Source: Pseudomonadota bacterium
GTDB lineage: Bacteria; Pseudomonadota; Gammaproteobacteria; Xanthomonadales; Rhodanobacteraceae
Length of the DNA stretch: 5,990 nucleotides
Direction of reading: 5' to 3'
Assembly (NCBI GenBank): GCA_021798675.1
Contig: JAJZGE010000135.1
Span: 1 to 5,990 of the forward strand
The first letter of the stretch is position 1. The number at the start of each line of letters is the position of its first letter. Of this stretch, positions 5,901 to 5,990 are shown one piece after another. The notes under the pieces were generated by a model that was not told where the DNA came from, made no database searches, and worked only from the letters and a program-made list of their open reading frames with translations. Position numbers and translations under genes: made by a program.

Positions 5901-5990
5901 GGCTGTTCCAGCGCTTCGAGCAGGCTGAGGGGCCGCAGCGGCGCGCTGGCAGCGGGCTGTGGCTGGCGATCTGCCGCGAACTGGTGGACA
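2912..5990 (+). CDS. Two-component sensor histidine kinase with double periplasmic beta-propeller (3' end beyond window)
   Basis: The first 1026 residues are in the window with no stop. Order of parts: signal-like hydrophobic N-terminus (1 to about 32, possible A-S-A-Q cleavage, but no basic residue before Arg18); propeller entry F-R-R-Y-G-V-A-D-G-L-P-S-G-T-I at 44-58; Reg_prop-type blade motifs G-x-L-W-x-[GA]-x-x-x-G-L with the key aromatic near 70, 115, 163, 210, 294, 340, 388, 429, 469, 513, 552 and 598, plus degenerate copies near 253 and 643; a Y_Y_Y domain at about 709-776; a membrane helix at about 785-802; and a short linker. HisKA follows, with the phosphorylated His841 in L-S-H-E-I-R-T-P-M, then HATPase_c with N-box Asn958 (L-A-N-N-A-L-K-F-T), G1 D-T-G-P-G-I at 985-990 and F-box F-Q-R-F-E-Q at 999-1004. 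Its periplasmic part should sense a ligand and its cytosolic part autophosphorylate. The family often ends in receiver and output domains, which would lie past 5990. The ligand is unknown. The G2 box reads G-S-G-L-W-L-A-I, with Trp1017 where Gly is usual. Confidence 0.93.
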   Translation, partial: MLATLVLNAVLAAASLARAAIVAPGVAASASAQTTPAVLATPQFRRYGVADGLPSGTIYAVTQDRHGLMWFGTASGLVRYDGVSFRVFRHALDDPQSMPAGAIYTLFVDRDNCVWGGSISNGLTVYQQSEHRFRHWEHEPGDPASLASDEVWSIAQTPDGALWLATNAGLDRMRPHGAGFDHIPLDVDGTHAASFGPVRALLAEPDGRLWIGAESGLYLRDADGRIHRVPVDPAFHGKLGKVWHIDGGHGEVRVAVSGGLLVIGADGVARPLDGARLASLRILSSTRDRQGRLWIGGADGLLLDTGDGTLLSIKGQPLLPGGLPGNTIWQTALDREGGLWVTFDDSSVAYLPPGWNGFTRFTHIPDDPASLLNISAATLLTARDGRLWVGGDDGWIDKLDVTSGRVQHIVRDVHGQIASMAEDAQGGLWINVPGGLRLFAHGVLHNIRLDAAHVTRPVLLVSGSGGRIYLASWGQGLFVIDPASLAITPVPMAAASDDARLPEQLGYNKGNLWYASNGGLLRLDEKTGTLEFVAGVAQEEITSFACDAHGFWTATERALNHYRYADGRATLIDSVDISGEAFAPDLMTLRVDRQGQLWVFANPGLFRLDQRTHRFTAFGPAQGLSNAQFSGGVTAVAPDGMILAPNAGGVVGFQPLRLQALSQTGRAPPPPLTLTRLSVRRGGQTLLLPLDTTGPLQLGWRDRDLSVSVRVASFVSPLANHYRFRLQGFDSGWVEVDHRGEREFAGLAAGHYTLDVKGAGADGIWGSLAQPLRIDVQAPPWARWWAWLAYALVLLASVVLLLRGWRRRLAQRHRIQLIEQQRQLAEAASAAKTQFLATLSHEIRTPMTGVMGMAELLLSTPLSPLQHDYTRAMQRSGGMLLKLLNDALDLARIEAGRLELEPAPFDPRQLVEDVAQLEQGLAHLKGIRFVLEVADDLPPRLIGDPVRIKQVLLNLANNALKFTEHGCVTLRAQRTASGLQFSVSDTGPGIPEASQTRLFQRFEQAEGPQRRAGSGLWLAICRELVD

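Noticed and set aside
3364..5928. An 854-codon plus-strand open frame overlapping the kinase in another frame
   Set aside because: Arg/Ala/Gly-rich shadow frame; the kinase frame carries all catalytic and propeller motifs without a break.

Overview
The window is GC-rich, densely coded bacterial DNA. The protein families, codon use and gene mix (periplasmic-propeller hybrid sensor kinase, YceI/cytochrome b561 operon, DUF836 glutaredoxin, SdaA) suggest a gammaproteobacterium of the Xanthomonadales/Rhodanobacteraceae type (Rhodanobacter, Dyella, Luteibacter or relatives). That placement is inferred from protein style, not from a search.

Layout: (1) Positions 1-54, minus strand: the first 18 codons of an L-serine dehydratase (sdaA) that runs off the left edge. 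(2) A 66-base divergent gap, then a 78-residue glutaredoxin-like protein (121-357, plus). (3) Converging on it from the right is a compact four-gene minus-strand cluster, in transcription order: YceI-like protein A (2735-2109), a cytochrome b561 family membrane protein (2112-1528), YceI-like protein B (1531-983) and a DUF4337 membrane protein (949-377). The first three genes are joined by two ATGA stop/start overlaps, so they are almost certainly co-transcribed and probably translationally coupled; DUF4337 follows after 33 bases. (4) A 176-base divergent intergenic region (2736-2911) carries two short inverted repeats. (5) From 2912 to the right edge, plus strand: the first 1026 residues of a large sensor histidine kinase with signal peptide, about 14 beta-propeller motifs (two seven-bladed propellers), Y_Y_Y domain, one membrane helix, HisKA and HATPase_c. 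The window ends inside the ATPase domain, so receiver or output domains may follow.

How the genes may work together: YceI proteins are periplasmic lipocalin-like folds that bind polyisoprenoid or quinone-like lipids, and E. coli pairs yceI with a b561 homologue (yceJ). Here two diverged YceI proteins flank one b561 gene, suggesting an envelope electron-transfer or lipid/quinone-handling module. The divergently transcribed kinase senses something in the periplasm and could control this operon; only its position supports that idea.

I see no mobile elements, CRISPR arrays, tRNA or rRNA genes. Nothing here is clearly a new system. The points most worth a second look are the yceI-b561-yceI arrangement, the 7+7 propeller architecture, a Trp in the kinase G2 box where Gly is usual, and the palindromes in the divergent promoter region.
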